Source of the DNA: Nicotiana tabacum
Taxonomy: Eukaryota; Streptophyta; Magnoliopsida; Solanales; Solanaceae
DNA length: 64,000 nt
NCBI RefSeq assembly: GCF_000715075.1
Contig: NC_134101.1
Location: forward strand, 25,164,822-25,228,821
Reading direction: 5' to 3'
A program made the position numbers and the translations under genes. Shown here piece after piece: positions 33,524 to 44,894 of the stretch; positions within the stretch are counted from its first letter, which is position 1; each line of letters begins with the position of its first letter. Below the pieces are notes generated by a model, which was not told the DNA's origin, searched no databases, and was given only the letters and a program-made list of their open reading frames with translations.

Positions 33524-36500
33524 TGTCACGACCCAAAATTCTCTCCGTTGGGTATCGTGATGGCACCTAGTCTTAGGGACTAGGTAAGCCTAACATTTAC
33601 TGAATAACAACCATAATAAATAACATCTACCAACTTTGAAATGGAATTCTTTATAAAAATTTATAATTCCCAAAATCGGTAGTACAAGTCATAAGCTCTA
33701 TAGAGTTTACTACAACTTCTAAATACGACTGTTTGGAAATAAGTAAAAGTAGTGCGAATATAAAATAGGACGGTGACTCTGAAGCCTGCGAACATAACAG
33801 TAGGTTTACCTTGAGTCTCCACAGCAACAATCTGCGCTGCTAGCTATTGATCAACTAGCTTTGCAATACCTGGATCTGCACAAAAATGTGCAGAAGTGTA
33901 GTATGAGTACACCACTGCGGTACCTAGAAAGTATCAAGACTAACCTCAGTGGAGTAGTGACGAGGAACAGTCAAGACACCTACTAGACTAAATAACCTGA
34001 ACAAAGTATAAGTATAGAAACAACAGAGTATAATATCTACATAAAGACGGCGCGATATGACTAACAATACAGTAATTGCAATAAGAAAGGACAACAACAA
34101 ATATCAGTGGAATACCATAATAATGACACAGAAGGGTAAACGTAAACACAACCTAAATCTGAAATCACAGATACAGTAAGGATAATTAATAACTCAGCAA
34201 CAACGATCGCTTTCACATCAGGTTTTAGTCAAAAAAACTCCACGAGGTACCGAACTTCGGACAAATCACAACTCACGGGTCTCAATACCTGAACCTTAAC
34301 ACTTGGCATCATGTTCCCTCATTACACCTCATAACCGCACTGACGACTCGCGTTCCAAATAGATCCATTCTCACATAGAAGTCAAGTAAGCAAGGGTGTA
34401 CATCTATACTCAATAATATCAAGAAAACCTCTTATTCAATTAGAGTGCTAAACTACGTGTGTGCTTGTGCAAGTGTCCTAACATAGTTCATACGAGCTAG
34501 TGAGCATAAGGGAAAAGAACGGACAGCACGTAGAATGTTTTCTCACAACTTTCACAAGATAAAGCTCACACAGGTAAGTGTACCACTACACAAATATCAA
34601 CAACAAGAATGCCCCCATGCCATCACAAATCATCACAAATCAATCCCTAACATAGCTCACATTGTCTCGCCACGTGTGCAATAGTAAAGTGAATGCACGC
34701 CTTGTCTTGCCATATGAGCATAATAATGTTCCCACCTTGTCTCGCCACATGCGCAACCCATATATATATAGCCCACATTGTCACGCCGCATATGCAAATA
34801 TCAGTAGCAATAATAGCACGGCAGAAACCTCGTGCAACACCATAACAACAACCGCATGGCAGAAACCTCGTGCATCACAATAACAATCGCACGATAGAAA
34901 CCTCATGCATAATAATAACAACCACACGGCAGAAACCTCGTGCATCACAACAACAAGTACAACAGCAACAATAACACTAATACAAGGGTACAGCGAATAA
35001 ATCAACTCAGAAATTCTAGAACTCAAAGTGCAGTCACAATAGGGAATGCTAGTCATAATAAGAACAGCTCAACAAAGAAGGAAATAATATGTAACAACGG
35101 CCCGCAATGTATAGTACAACAACAAGAGAGCTAACATAAGTCGAATGATTCCAAATACGGACAAGTCAACTAAGATATAGGATATTTAAACTTCTTTTAA
35201 GGTCGGGCAATTACGAAAGAGACACAACAAATTCAATCAAAGATAAGCAACAGAAGGATAATCATAGTCTCAATTAAGGATGAACAATTACAGAAGAGAT
35301 AATTATAACTTCAAATAAAGATAAGCAGTTAGGGAAAAGATAACATGATAATAGAATAGATAAATATTTTAGTTATGGTACCGATGAATCAAATAAACAA
35401 CAAGAGTGGATCATGAAGCAATTAACTCTAATTAAAGCAGGTAGAGGTTAAACCAGTAATTAAGAAATGTATTCATAACAAAACAACTGCATATTCAGTA
35501 AATACAAGAACCTAAGAACCTTAAAAGGCCAACTTTCCACAAATAAGTCCGAGCACGTACTCGTCACCCCGCATACACGGACTACAATTAGCATAGAGAC
35601 TCAAATCTTAAGGGGTAGTTTTCCCACACGAAGTTAGGCAAGATACTTATCTCAAAGAAGACAGAGCGATACTCAAGAATGAACTTCTCGATGAAATGGC
35701 CTCCGGACATCTCAAATCTAATTAAAATAACTTCAAAGCACAAATAAAACTCATAAGAAACTATTCCGGATCATAAAGCTTCAATCTTTCTCAAAAATTT
35801 AAAAATAGACCCAAAAGTTGACTCCCGGGCCCGCACCTCGTAACCCGACAAATTTCATAAAACCCGAACACTCATTCTAATATGAGTTCAACCATACTAA
35901 AATTATCAAATTCTAATACCATTTCATCCCTCAAATTATGATTTTTCATTTTGAAAACTTTCTTCAAAAACCACCATTTTCCTCAACTCAAAACATAAAT
36001 TAAATGATAAAAATGAAGATAAAATCATGGAATATATTAAATTCTAGGTGAAGAATAATTACCCAATCGTTTTTCTTGACAAACCCACAAGGAATCGCTC
36101 AAAACCGAGCTCTACAAGTCAACATATGATAAAAATGGCCTAACCCTCGATTTGGAAAAATATATTTTGTTGCCCAGATGTTTGTACATCGCGATCGCGG
36201 AAGAGGAGTTGCGATCGCGAAGAGGAAATGGCTACTGCCCGGAATTGGTGTTGTGCGGTAGAGAAAAAGCACGCGAACGCGAAGGAGGGGAATGCACACT
36301 TACGTGTTCACGGATAGAGCAGTGCAAACGCGTAGAGGAAATGGTCACCAGCTCCCAGCTCCTAATTTCTGCTATGCGAACGCGAAGAAGGGGAAGGCAG
36401 GCTTCCACGATCGCGAAAGGAGGCATGCGAATGCAAAGAAAAAATATTCCTTCCTCCAAAATTACTCTTCGCGAACGCGGAGGAACAGACGCGAACGCGA

Positions 36501-37199
36501 AAGAGAAAACCAGATGATAGATTCAGCAGTTCAAAAATAGAAGAAAATGGCCCGTAGCCCATCCGAAACACACCCAAGGCCCCCGGGACCCCATCTAAAC
36601 ATACCAACAAGTTCCATAACTTATCACGGACTCGCTAGGGGTCTCAAATCTCATCAAAGAACGTCGAAACTTCGAATCGCACCATGAATCAAACTTATGA
36701 ACTTTCAAATCTTCCAACTTCTAAAACTCGCATCGAAACCTATCAAGCCAACCCAGAATGACGTCAATTTTTTGCAGGCAAGTCCTAAATAAAATAACGG
36801 AGCTATTCCAACTCTCGGAATCACATTCCGACCCCGATATCAAAAAGTCCACTTCCGGTCAAAATCTTCGAAAATTCAACTTTCGCCATTTCAAGCCTAA
36901 ATCAGCTACAGACCTCACATTCACCGTTCGGACACGCTTCGAAGTCCAAAATCATCCAACGGAGCTAACAGAACCACCAAAACTCCATTTCAGAGTCATC
37001 TTCACACAGTTCCAACTACAGTTAAAATCCTAAGATGTAAGCTTCCGTTTTAGGGACTAAGTATCCCAAATCACTCGGAATCATCCGGTAACTGAATTCA
37101 ACCATGCACACAAGTCAATACATATAATACAAAGCAGATCAGGGCTTTATTCCACCGAACGAGACTTAAATACTCAAAACAATCGGCCGGGTCATTACA
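33524..37199 (-). repeat. 5' LTR of the gag-only element
   Basis: 3676 bp, similar to 27170-30945 but about 100 bp shorter, partly from loss of units in its CpG-palindrome array (36185-36510). The stem-loop loop reads GGGTGACGAG (minus, 35569-35560), one base off the consensus. The acceptor-like hairpin is perfect here (CTGCACA/TGTGCAG). Its donor-like site has decayed to GGTAATT. Confidence 0.92.
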
Positions 37200-37204
37200 C
37201 GCAT

Positions 37205-37243
37205 TCGTGGTCAAATCCCAACAACAAGTGGTCTATCAATTCA
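37205..37243 (+). other. 39-bp remnant of the older host element between two insertions
   Basis: This short piece continues the sequence broken at 27169. It holds AAGTGGTCTATCA, which looks weakly like an altered Met-tRNA primer site; that reading is speculative. Confidence 0.4.
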
Positions 37244-38124
37244 TGTAACGACTTGACTGGTTGTTTTGAGCCCCGGCGTGCCATTCGGGTGTTTAAATCC
37301 TTGAGTAGCTTCACTTCAGGTATTATGACTTATACGCGTGGTCGAGATTGAAATTTCGGAAGTTCAGAGTTGATTCGAAAAGAAAATTCTCATTTTGGAA
37401 TCTTTAAGTTGGAAGAATTGACTAAAGTTAGATTTTTGAGTAAACGGTCTCATAATCAAGATTTTAAGGTTCCAACAGGTTCGTATGATGAATTCTGACT
37501 TGGGCGTATGTCCGGATCGAGTTTTGGATGACCCGGGAGTGTTTCAGCGCCTATTGTGGATGTTGGCATTTTGGAAGAATTTCATAAATTTGGGTTGAAG
37601 TGCATTTCAATGTTATCAATGTCCGTTTGGGATTCCGAGTCTGGGAATAGCTCCGTATGTTAATTTTGGTATTGGGAGCGTGTCTGGAAGTGGATTCGGA
37701 GGTCTGTAGGTCATTTTGGAGTCATTTGGCTAAAGCTAGAAATTTGAAGGTTTTTGAGAAGTTTGACCGGAAGTGGACTTTTTGATATCATGGTCGAATC
37801 CGATTCTGGAAGTCGGAGTAGGTCTATAATGTCAAATGTGACTTGTGTGCAAAATTTTAGGACAATCGGACGTGATTTGATAGGTTTCGGCATCGATTGT
37901 AAAAGTTGAAGTTTCAAAGTTTATTAAGTTTGAATTGGGGTATGATTCATTATTTCGATGTTATTTGATGTGATTTAAAGGCTCGACTAAGTTCGTAATG
38001 TATTTTGGAACGTGTTGGCATAATTGGTTGAGGTCCCGAGGGCCTCAGGTGTGTCTCGGATCGAGTTCGGACGGATATTGGACTTTGAGGAATTGCTGGT
38101 TTCTGGGCATCTGGTTTTCTCTTC

Positions 38125-38470
38125 CGCGATCATGAAAAAAGTGCCGAGATCGCGAAAGGTTAAGTGGACCGGTGGGATTTTTACTCTACGCGATCGCGTA
38201 TGATGGTTTGCGGTTGCGAAGAGTCGAGCGGGAGGTTATTCGCGTTCGCGTCGGGGCTATCGCGAACGCGCTGTGTTAATGGGGCTGGCCCATTTGGTGA
38301 AGGTTGTTCTATGCGATCACATAGAAGTGTTCGCGATCGCGAAAGTGGAAGGGGCTGAGCAATGTGATCGCATTCTGGGCATCGCGTTCGCGAAAGGGAA
38401 GATTTTAGGCAGTTGTTAATTGGCCTTTGCGATCGCGAGTGGATTTCCGCGATCGCGAAGGGGAAAGACC
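38125..38470 (+). repeat. CpG-palindrome array in the truncated element's LTR
   Basis: About ten CGCGATCGCG- and GCGAACGCG-type units upstream of the donor-like site near 38580. Confidence 0.85.
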
Positions 38471-39061
38471 TGGGCAGTGTTCTTTTAAAATCGAGGTTTT
38501 GGCTCATTTGCACTTCATTTCCTCCATGGGACCAGGTATTGGAGCAATTTTGGAGCTCCATCTTCATCATTTATATCAAGGTAAGTGATTACCACCTATT
38601 GCAAGCTAAATACAAGGTTTATATACGGATTTAGATATGAGCACTAGTAGAAATTTGAGATTTTGAAGAAAGACCTAGAATTTGGTATTTTGGATTTTTA
38701 CCACGAAATTTGGGCATGGAATTGGGAATAAATCATATATTTGAGCTCATAAGGCTATGGGTAATAATTTTATTCAAAAGATTTCGGAATCCGGGCACGT
38801 GGGCTCGAGGGTGATTTTATCGACTTTTCGAACAGAGTTGGGAATTGTTGTAGATAGGATTATAATGAGTATTAGAGTATATATTTATGGATTTTCTTAC
38901 TTATTGACTAGTTTTGGAGCGTTGGGCATCGATTTGAGTTGATTGAATGGCTTGGGAGCCGGTTATGAAACTTTGGAGTGAGGTAAGTCTCCTTTCTAAC
39001 TTTGTAAGAGGAAATTTACCCCATAGGTGAAATAAATCAATATGTGCTCCTATTTGTGGGG

Positions 39062-39099
39062 GCTACGTATGCACGAGGTGACGAGAGTCCGTGCGTAGC
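39062..39099 (+). promoter_or_regulatory. Stem-loop with AGGTGACGAG loop (truncated element)
   Basis: Arms 39062-39075 and 39086-39099 pair at 12 of 14 positions including two G-T pairs. The loop is 39076-39085. Confidence 0.75.
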
Positions 39100-40569
39100 T
39101 ACTATTATGCTTAAGTCCGGGTAGTCTAGTACCCAAAATCATGCTCTACTTGTAATATTCTCAACCTTGTTGTCAATTTAAAATGCCTAAATCATATCGA
39201 ACTTGGTAAATAAACTTTCTAAAAAGCTAAACATCATTTCTTGACTGTTAAAAAGAGCAATTGCCATTTCCTTGGATAATTCCCCCTTGATGAATTCTCG
39301 ATGGACTGTTTGTATGTGTTTATCTTTGTGGAACGGGCCGAACGCCTCGGCAGATTAAATAGATGCATCTATTGTTCGCGCCATTCGACCCTCTGGAAGT
39401 GCACAGTTTAAATATTTGTTGGATCGGGTCGTACGACCTCGGCATGATTTGCGCATGACGTAGTTGATTGATTTGGAATTATTGATAATTGATATGGCCT
39501 CATTGGCCAAAGATATAAATTGTTAAAAGATGAAAATAAATTTGGAAATCCTCTATTAACAAGAGAATTATTTACCTGCCTCATGTTATTGTGTTTACTG
39601 CTGCCTCATAAAGTAAATAATTCATCATATCATTGATATATTAATTATAGCCCATAGTAAGTGTCCGAGTCGATCCCTCGTCACTACTTCTCCGAGGTTA
39701 GGCTCCGGAGGGGTTATGTGGTTTAGACCACTACTTGAGGTTGGTATTTTCTGCGGATATGAGGATGCAGTCGCGTGTTGAGATTGTTCTCTTGGAATGA
39801 GTTAAGTAAAAGGTTTCTATGTGATGAAGTGTTTACCCTATTAATAGTTTGGGAGTTAAGATGAAATTCTTGTACTCTTGCGCATTGGCATGATTAAATG
39901 CAGTGGTCGGCATAGGATTCGGAAGTTGAGGATCAAGGTTGCAGTTTGGTGTCAACAAGAATGTCAAGAGCTCGGATGAGCGGGAATGGATTCAGATGGT
40001 TAGAGTAAGCTGGTATTGTCTTTAGCGTCACCTGAGATCGGTGTCCTGTGTAAGAGGCTTTGAGTAGTGATTTCGGATTTTTGATTTGCTTTACAGCAAT
40101 TGTGCGGCCAGTGGTATGGATATGCAGACTTGTTAGCTGGTGCGGAAGGTCATGGGAGCATGTCCCACGGGGAGATTATATAAGTGTGACATGTAGTCAC
40201 TTGATTGATCGAAGATTGGAACCAAGTATGGAGATTGCGATACTATTGTTCATGTGAGAATTTATGCTTGGAGGGCGCTCGGTTCATTTGAGTATGGACT
40301 GTGGAGGTTAATTCCGGATATGATGGTTATTCTTGTATGTTATGGGGAAAAGGGTTATTATGAGCCCTTGAAAGATTATTAGACTAGTACAGTGCGATCT
40401 GAATCGGCATGAGGTCTGTGGATAGATCTAGATATGAATGTGGGCTCTATATCGGGCCGAATGTATTCATTTTAGCTTAGTGCTCCTTGTGGAGGAGTAT
40501 TCGGACGTTGGATGTTAATTTCGTCGCCAACTATTTCGTTTGTTATATTTATTGTGCCATGTGGAATAC

Positions 40570-41467
40570 TATCTGCAAGGTTAATAAGAACTCTAAAAAG
40601 ACCATTGCTGATATGATAGTAGCAGGGTTTACTGGTCAATTGAAAGGCTGGTGGGATAATTACTTAAGACCTGAACAACGCGCAGAAATTATAGGCGCCA
40701 TAAAGGTAGAAGATGGTCAGAATGTTCAAAACGTTGTCTATTCTTTAGTTCTCAATATTATAGAATACTAGTATGGAAGATAGTTAGACAATAGTGAGAC
40801 CTTAAGAACCGTGCTCCAAAATCTTAGGTGTAATACCTTAACAAATTTTAGATGGTATAAGGATGTTTTCTTATACAGAGTAATGGAATTACCAGAGTGT
40901 AATAGCACTCACTGGAAGTTCAAATTTATTGATGGACTCCCAACACTCTTTGCTGAAAGAGTTAGAAAATCTCTTCATGGAGCAGCAATGAGTATAGATT
41001 ATAATAGCTATTCCTACAGAAAGCTTATTAGTGTATGTACACAAGAAGGCTTAGCTCTGTGCAATAAAATTAAGTTAAGCCAGGAAATTAAGAAACATCG
41101 TCTTAATGAAAGACAACAGTTAGGAAAATTCTGTGAACAATTTTCCATAGATATTCCAAAGAATAAAAAATCTCATAGACATAAGAAAGAACCGAAAGAA
41201 CCTTATAGGTATAAAAAGAAGAATAAAGGATCTTTTGATAAGAGATATGAGCGAAATGATAAGAGAAGAAAGGCTTATAAGCATAGAAAGGATTTTATAA
41301 AATTCAATACGCCTAATGTATGTTACAAATGTGCCAGAGTAGGCCATTATGCTAGAGATTGTAAAGTCAAGGATAAGATTAAGAACCTTGACCTAGATGA
41401 TAATATTAAGGACTCTTTATATAAGATTCTGTTAAAATTCTTCTCGGGAAAATTCACCAGAAAATAG
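40570..41467 (+). pseudogene. Capsid/nucleocapsid-like region with CCHC knuckle
   Basis: One frame is interrupted by TAG at 40769-40771 and TAG at 40781-40783. The first part contains a GWWDNYLRPEQR segment, the second a NLRCNTLTNFRWYKDVF stretch, then a very Lys/Arg/Tyr-rich region and the knuckle CYKCARVGHYARDC (about 41320-41362). Order (globular part, basic part, knuckle, acidic part) matches the capsid protein region of plant pararetroviruses and also Gag proteins. A frameshift near 41430 leads to the acidic region. The 5' end of the ORF is lost at the junction with the truncated LTR element around 40480-40570. Confidence 0.72.
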
Positions 41468-42110
41468 TGATAGAGAAGATTCATCAACTGATGAAGATCT
41501 AAGGGCTCTACAGGAGGAAGAATACCTTCATTCAGATGATGAATGTGGACCCTGTAAACATAATCAGGATCAGTGTTGTAATAACAACACAGATGATGAG
41601 TTTTTTTATATTTATTCTCAATTCAAGGACTTAGAAGTCAATGTCCTGACTAATGATAGTTTATTAGAACTACTCAGGGTTATTAAAGACCCAGAATTAA
41701 GGTCCCAGATAATTGATCAAATGGACAAAATTCAGGATAATATTCCTAAAATTTCAGGGATTGAAGAAATTCCTTCTCAAAAGGGACCATATACAATGTC
41801 TGATATTAAAAAGATTTTGAGAGAAAAATCCCACGCCATTGATAGGCCAACTACTGTTCAAGATTTAAAAAATGAGATTCATAATCTCAAAGGAGAAATC
41901 TTGGACTTAAAGGCTTGAAATGTAGCCTTAGACAAGAGAATTATTCGATTAGAAAATTCTCATGTAGAAGTCAGGAATTCAGTATTAATATTACTGAAGA
42001 AGGTTTGGATAATATTGATGTTAGTACCTCTAAGGATGCGACAAGAGGTGATTTTCTAGGAGCTATCAATATGGATGAAAATGAGTTTTTACAAAAACTT
42101 TAGCTCTTTT
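41430..42110 (+). pseudogene. Acidic Ser-rich and coiled-coil linker between capsid and protease
   Basis: After the frameshift an acidic Ser/Asp/Glu-rich stretch follows (SPENSDREDSSTDEDLRA), with a small Cys cluster (CGPCKHNQDQCC). It leads to a Leu/Ile/Lys heptad-like segment ending near 41918 (VQDLKNEIHNLKGEILDLKA), then a TGA. Another frameshift near 41975 leads into NITEEGLDNIDVST. The heptad pattern suggests a coiled coil. It has no known enzymatic role; it probably linked the capsid part and the protease. Confidence 0.55.
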
Positions 42111-42431
42111 GCTACTCAAAAATTTATAATAAATGTTACTCTTTTAATAGATTATCATTTAAAAAAAGAGTTTACTGCTTTATTTGATAGTGGTGCAGAT
42201 TTAAATTGTATTAAAGAAGGAATAATACCTTCAAAATATTTTCATAAGACTACTCATAGATTAAAAAATATCAGTAGTCACCAAATGGGTATTTCTTATA
42301 AACTACCTAAGGCTTATATTTTCCAGAACAAAATCTATATACTAGAAAGTTTTGTTTTAGTAAAAGGCATTTTCCACAATATAATATTAGGAGTCCCATT
42401 TTTCCACCACTTAATTCCTTTTACCAACTAG
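42075..42431 (+). pseudogene. Retroviral-type aspartic protease of the pararetrovirus-like copy
   Basis: A 118-codon open frame with the catalytic triad in ALFDSGADLNCI (about 42178-42213) and the C-terminal IILGVPFF segment. A separate frame overlaps its 5' end, marking a frameshift. It would have cleaved the polyprotein. The triad (DSG) is intact, but nothing upstream or downstream is readable in one frame. Confidence 0.8.
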
Positions 42432-42639
42432 AATGCTCATAGTTTCACAGGAACTTTTAATGGGAAAGAAATTACTTTCGAGTTTATAACATAGTCAGTT
42501 CAAAGATATTTAAATGAGATTATTTATAATAATATTACTGCAAAAACCAGACAAATTGATTTCTTAAAAAATGAAATCTGTAGTCTTACTATTGCAGAAG
42601 ATTTGAAAAACCCAAAGCTTTATAGAAAAAATTGATCTT

Positions 42640-42858
42640 TTGAAAAATCAGCTTTCATTACAAATTTGTGGTGACCATCCAAACCAATTTTGGAATAGGA
42701 AAAAGTACATAGTTAGTCTTCCATATGAAGAAGACTTTTCAGAGGATAATATTCCTACTAAGGCTAGACCTTGCCAAATGAATTCAGAATATTTGAAATT
42801 ATGCAAAAAAGAAATAGATTCTTTGCTGCAAAAAGGTCTTATAAGACCTTCAAGGTCT
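42640..42858 (+). pseudogene. RT N-terminal piece, ends at the insertion
   Basis: This frame reads into the RT fingers region (KLCKKEIDSLLQKGLIRPSRS) and is cut by the solo LTR at 42859. The frame continues correctly at 46170. Between the protease and this piece (42432-42639) two or more stops are present. Confidence 0.8.
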
Positions 42859-44178
42859 TGTCACGACCCAAAATCTACTAGTCGTGATAGTACCTAACCC
42901 AACCCGCTAGGTAAGCCAATTAACGATTATCCATTTTCAATTAACTTAATAAAACAATTAAACAAAGGAATTATCTGAATCTTATACATCCCCAATGACT
43001 GGTAGTACGAATCATGAGCTTCTAAGAATAGAATTTATAAAGTTGATATGAAGTAAATACATCTTCTGTTTGAAAAGTACATAAACAGAGTTTTTTTATA
43101 AATCTAAGGCTACCATGAACAAGAGGCAGCTACAACAGAAACGCAGGTACATCTTCAATTCCGGCATCGTCGAGCACATCAACAACAACAGCCAACATCT
43201 ACACACAATGTGCAAAAGTGTAGTATCAGTACAACCGACCCATGTACTGAGTAAATATCTTGTCTAACATCGCCGAAGTAGTGACGAGGCTTTGGTTAAA
43301 AGATGCTCATTGATAAAACCTGTAATATAAACTAACAATAGAACTATACTACAGTACAACAGAATAAAGCACACGAAACGAATATACAAAGCAATAACGG
43401 AGTACTAGAAGAAAACACAATTCAACAGGTATCAATATCTCACCCAATCCTTTCCTTAGAGCGAAAGCCAATAAATCACAACAGTCACCTCAAAACTTTC
43501 ATAATGTGAGAAATATATTCAAGACATCAAATCCAACGGCACGGCAACACTCTTCGTACATTTATCTCATCCTCACCAATTATGCGTAAAACAGTACCAA
43601 CCAAATGACAAAAATGCCGATAATAGAAATAATAGTGTAGGAAATACGCAATTAGCTATGGAGAACGAGAATGTACATGAGAACATCAGTAATAAACTCA
43701 ACAAAAAACATAGAGGTAATAACAACGATTAGGAAAAAGGGATGTAACTTCGGCTAACTAGCAAGGTGAAGGCATAAAAATAGATATGGCAAATAAGGAA
43801 GCAAACACATGATCTTTATAAATTAGCAAGTAGGGACATGAACGACTAGTATGGAAGAAGACCTACATTTAAGTGCAACAAAATAGATGACATGGATACA
43901 ATCATAACAGCAGTAAGTAAGCATGATATTGGCAAGTTTAAGTAAATAGAAGGCATGGTAACACGACAACAAAGGTGATAGAGGATAAGACAGAACAGTA
44001 ACAACATATCACATAAGAACCATGAACACGATAACAACAACTCCAGGTAAAGACATAAAAATATCTGCAAGAAAGAGATATCACAACATAATGCATGTCT
44101 CTCGTCCTCACTTGCACGGAAACACCCTTCGTGCCATGAACTCACCATAACATGAAAGCGTAATAATATCAATACAAT

Positions 44179-44400
44179 GGCACGGCATCACCCTTCGTGC
44201 TTTTACTCACATAAAATGGCACGGCATCACCCTTCGTGCTTTTACCCACAATGATATGGCACGGAATCACCCTTCGTGCTTTTACTCTCAATAATATGGC
44301 ACGACATCACCCTTCGTGCTTTTACTCTCAATAATATGGCACGACATCACCCTTGGTGCTTTTACTCTTAATAATATGGCACGGCATCACCCTTCGTGCT
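44179..44400 (-). repeat. Tandem hairpin array, ~40-bp period
   Basis: Six near-identical units GGCACGGCATCACCCTTCGTGC plus an AT-rich spacer; each unit can form a GCACG/CGTGC stem. Two diverged units lie at about 43540 and 44115. Confidence 0.9.
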
Positions 44401-44862
44401 TTACACTCTTCCTTACCAAGCATATGTATATCAATGACAAACAAGGCAGAAAGCATAAATAACATCAAGGAGAGTATTTTAACGGATGTCCCAAACAAAT
44501 CCCAATCACAACTTTTCTAGCCAAAAATTATTCAATAAACCCTCAAGAACCGTATTATTCAAATACTTCCATAATCTCACAAATGATCCACAACACAAGT
44601 ATAGAATCTAGTATCCCAAGGAGCTCGGTTGTAGCAATGTATTAACGATTAAGCATAAAAATGACCGAATTAGACATATCAATATATTCTCAGAATTCCA
44701 TCAAATTTGATCAAGTTATAATAAGCTAAGTCTTGATTCCTATCATTTAATATTATGTTCTTAGTTTCTAAGAGTCAAGTAAGGCATGAAGCAGGAGATC
44801 ACAAAATTCTACAACCATAAATGTAACATAGTCCACCCCCCGAGCATGATTAACCCTGGCAC

Positions 44863-44894
44863 ATACATATACGCTCGTCACCTCATATATGTAT
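44863..44894 (-). promoter_or_regulatory. Stem-loop with AGGTGACGAG loop (solo LTR)
   Basis: On the minus strand the arms ATACATATATG and CGTATATGTAT pair over 11 positions with one G-T pair, closing exactly on the 10-base loop. The AT-rich stem is unlike the GC-rich stems of the other LTRs. Confidence 0.8.

Larger units (their letters stand above)
27170..37199 (-). mobile_element. Gag-only, pol-less LTR retrotransposon
   Basis: 10,030 bp with LTRs 27170-30945 (3' LTR on the minus strand, 3776 bp) and 33524-37199 (5' LTR, 3676 bp) and the perfect duplication CGCAT (27165-27169 and 37200-37204). The internal region (2578 bp) has a PBS, conserved leader, a broken gag and a polypurine tract, but no trace of protease, RT or integrase. 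It fits the class of non-autonomous gag-bearing elements often called TR-GAG. Gag is closely related to that of the chromovirus at 9283-20619, a possible source of enzymes. Confidence 0.93.
37244..40480 (+). mobile_element. Truncated LTR element with chimeric internal junction
   Basis: A long LTR starts TGTAACGACTTGACTGG at 37244 and follows the usual plan: CpG-palindrome array 38125-38470, donor-like GGTAAGTG near 38580, stem-loop 39062-39099, GCCG/CGGC hairpins at 39337-39351 and 39428-39443. Near 39710 the LTR text stops before its acceptor-like hairpin and joins sequence matching the internal region of the 49166-59249 element (about 54580 onward). The right LTR is missing and no target duplication could be found, so the right end near 40480 is approximate. 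Confidence 0.75.

Noticed and set aside
37232..37244. Definite primer-binding site of the pararetrovirus-like copy
   Set aside because: TGGTCTATCA differs too much from TGGTATCAGAGC to be called.
40465..40469. ATTCA as the right target duplication of the element starting at 37244
   Set aside because: ATTCA precedes 37244, but at 40465 no LTR end (…ACA) adjoins it; a 5-base match is expected by chance.
44179..44400. CRISPR-like array of regular ~40-bp repeats
   Set aside because: Spacers are nearly identical, there are no cas genes, and it lies inside a plant LTR; it is a tandem repeat.
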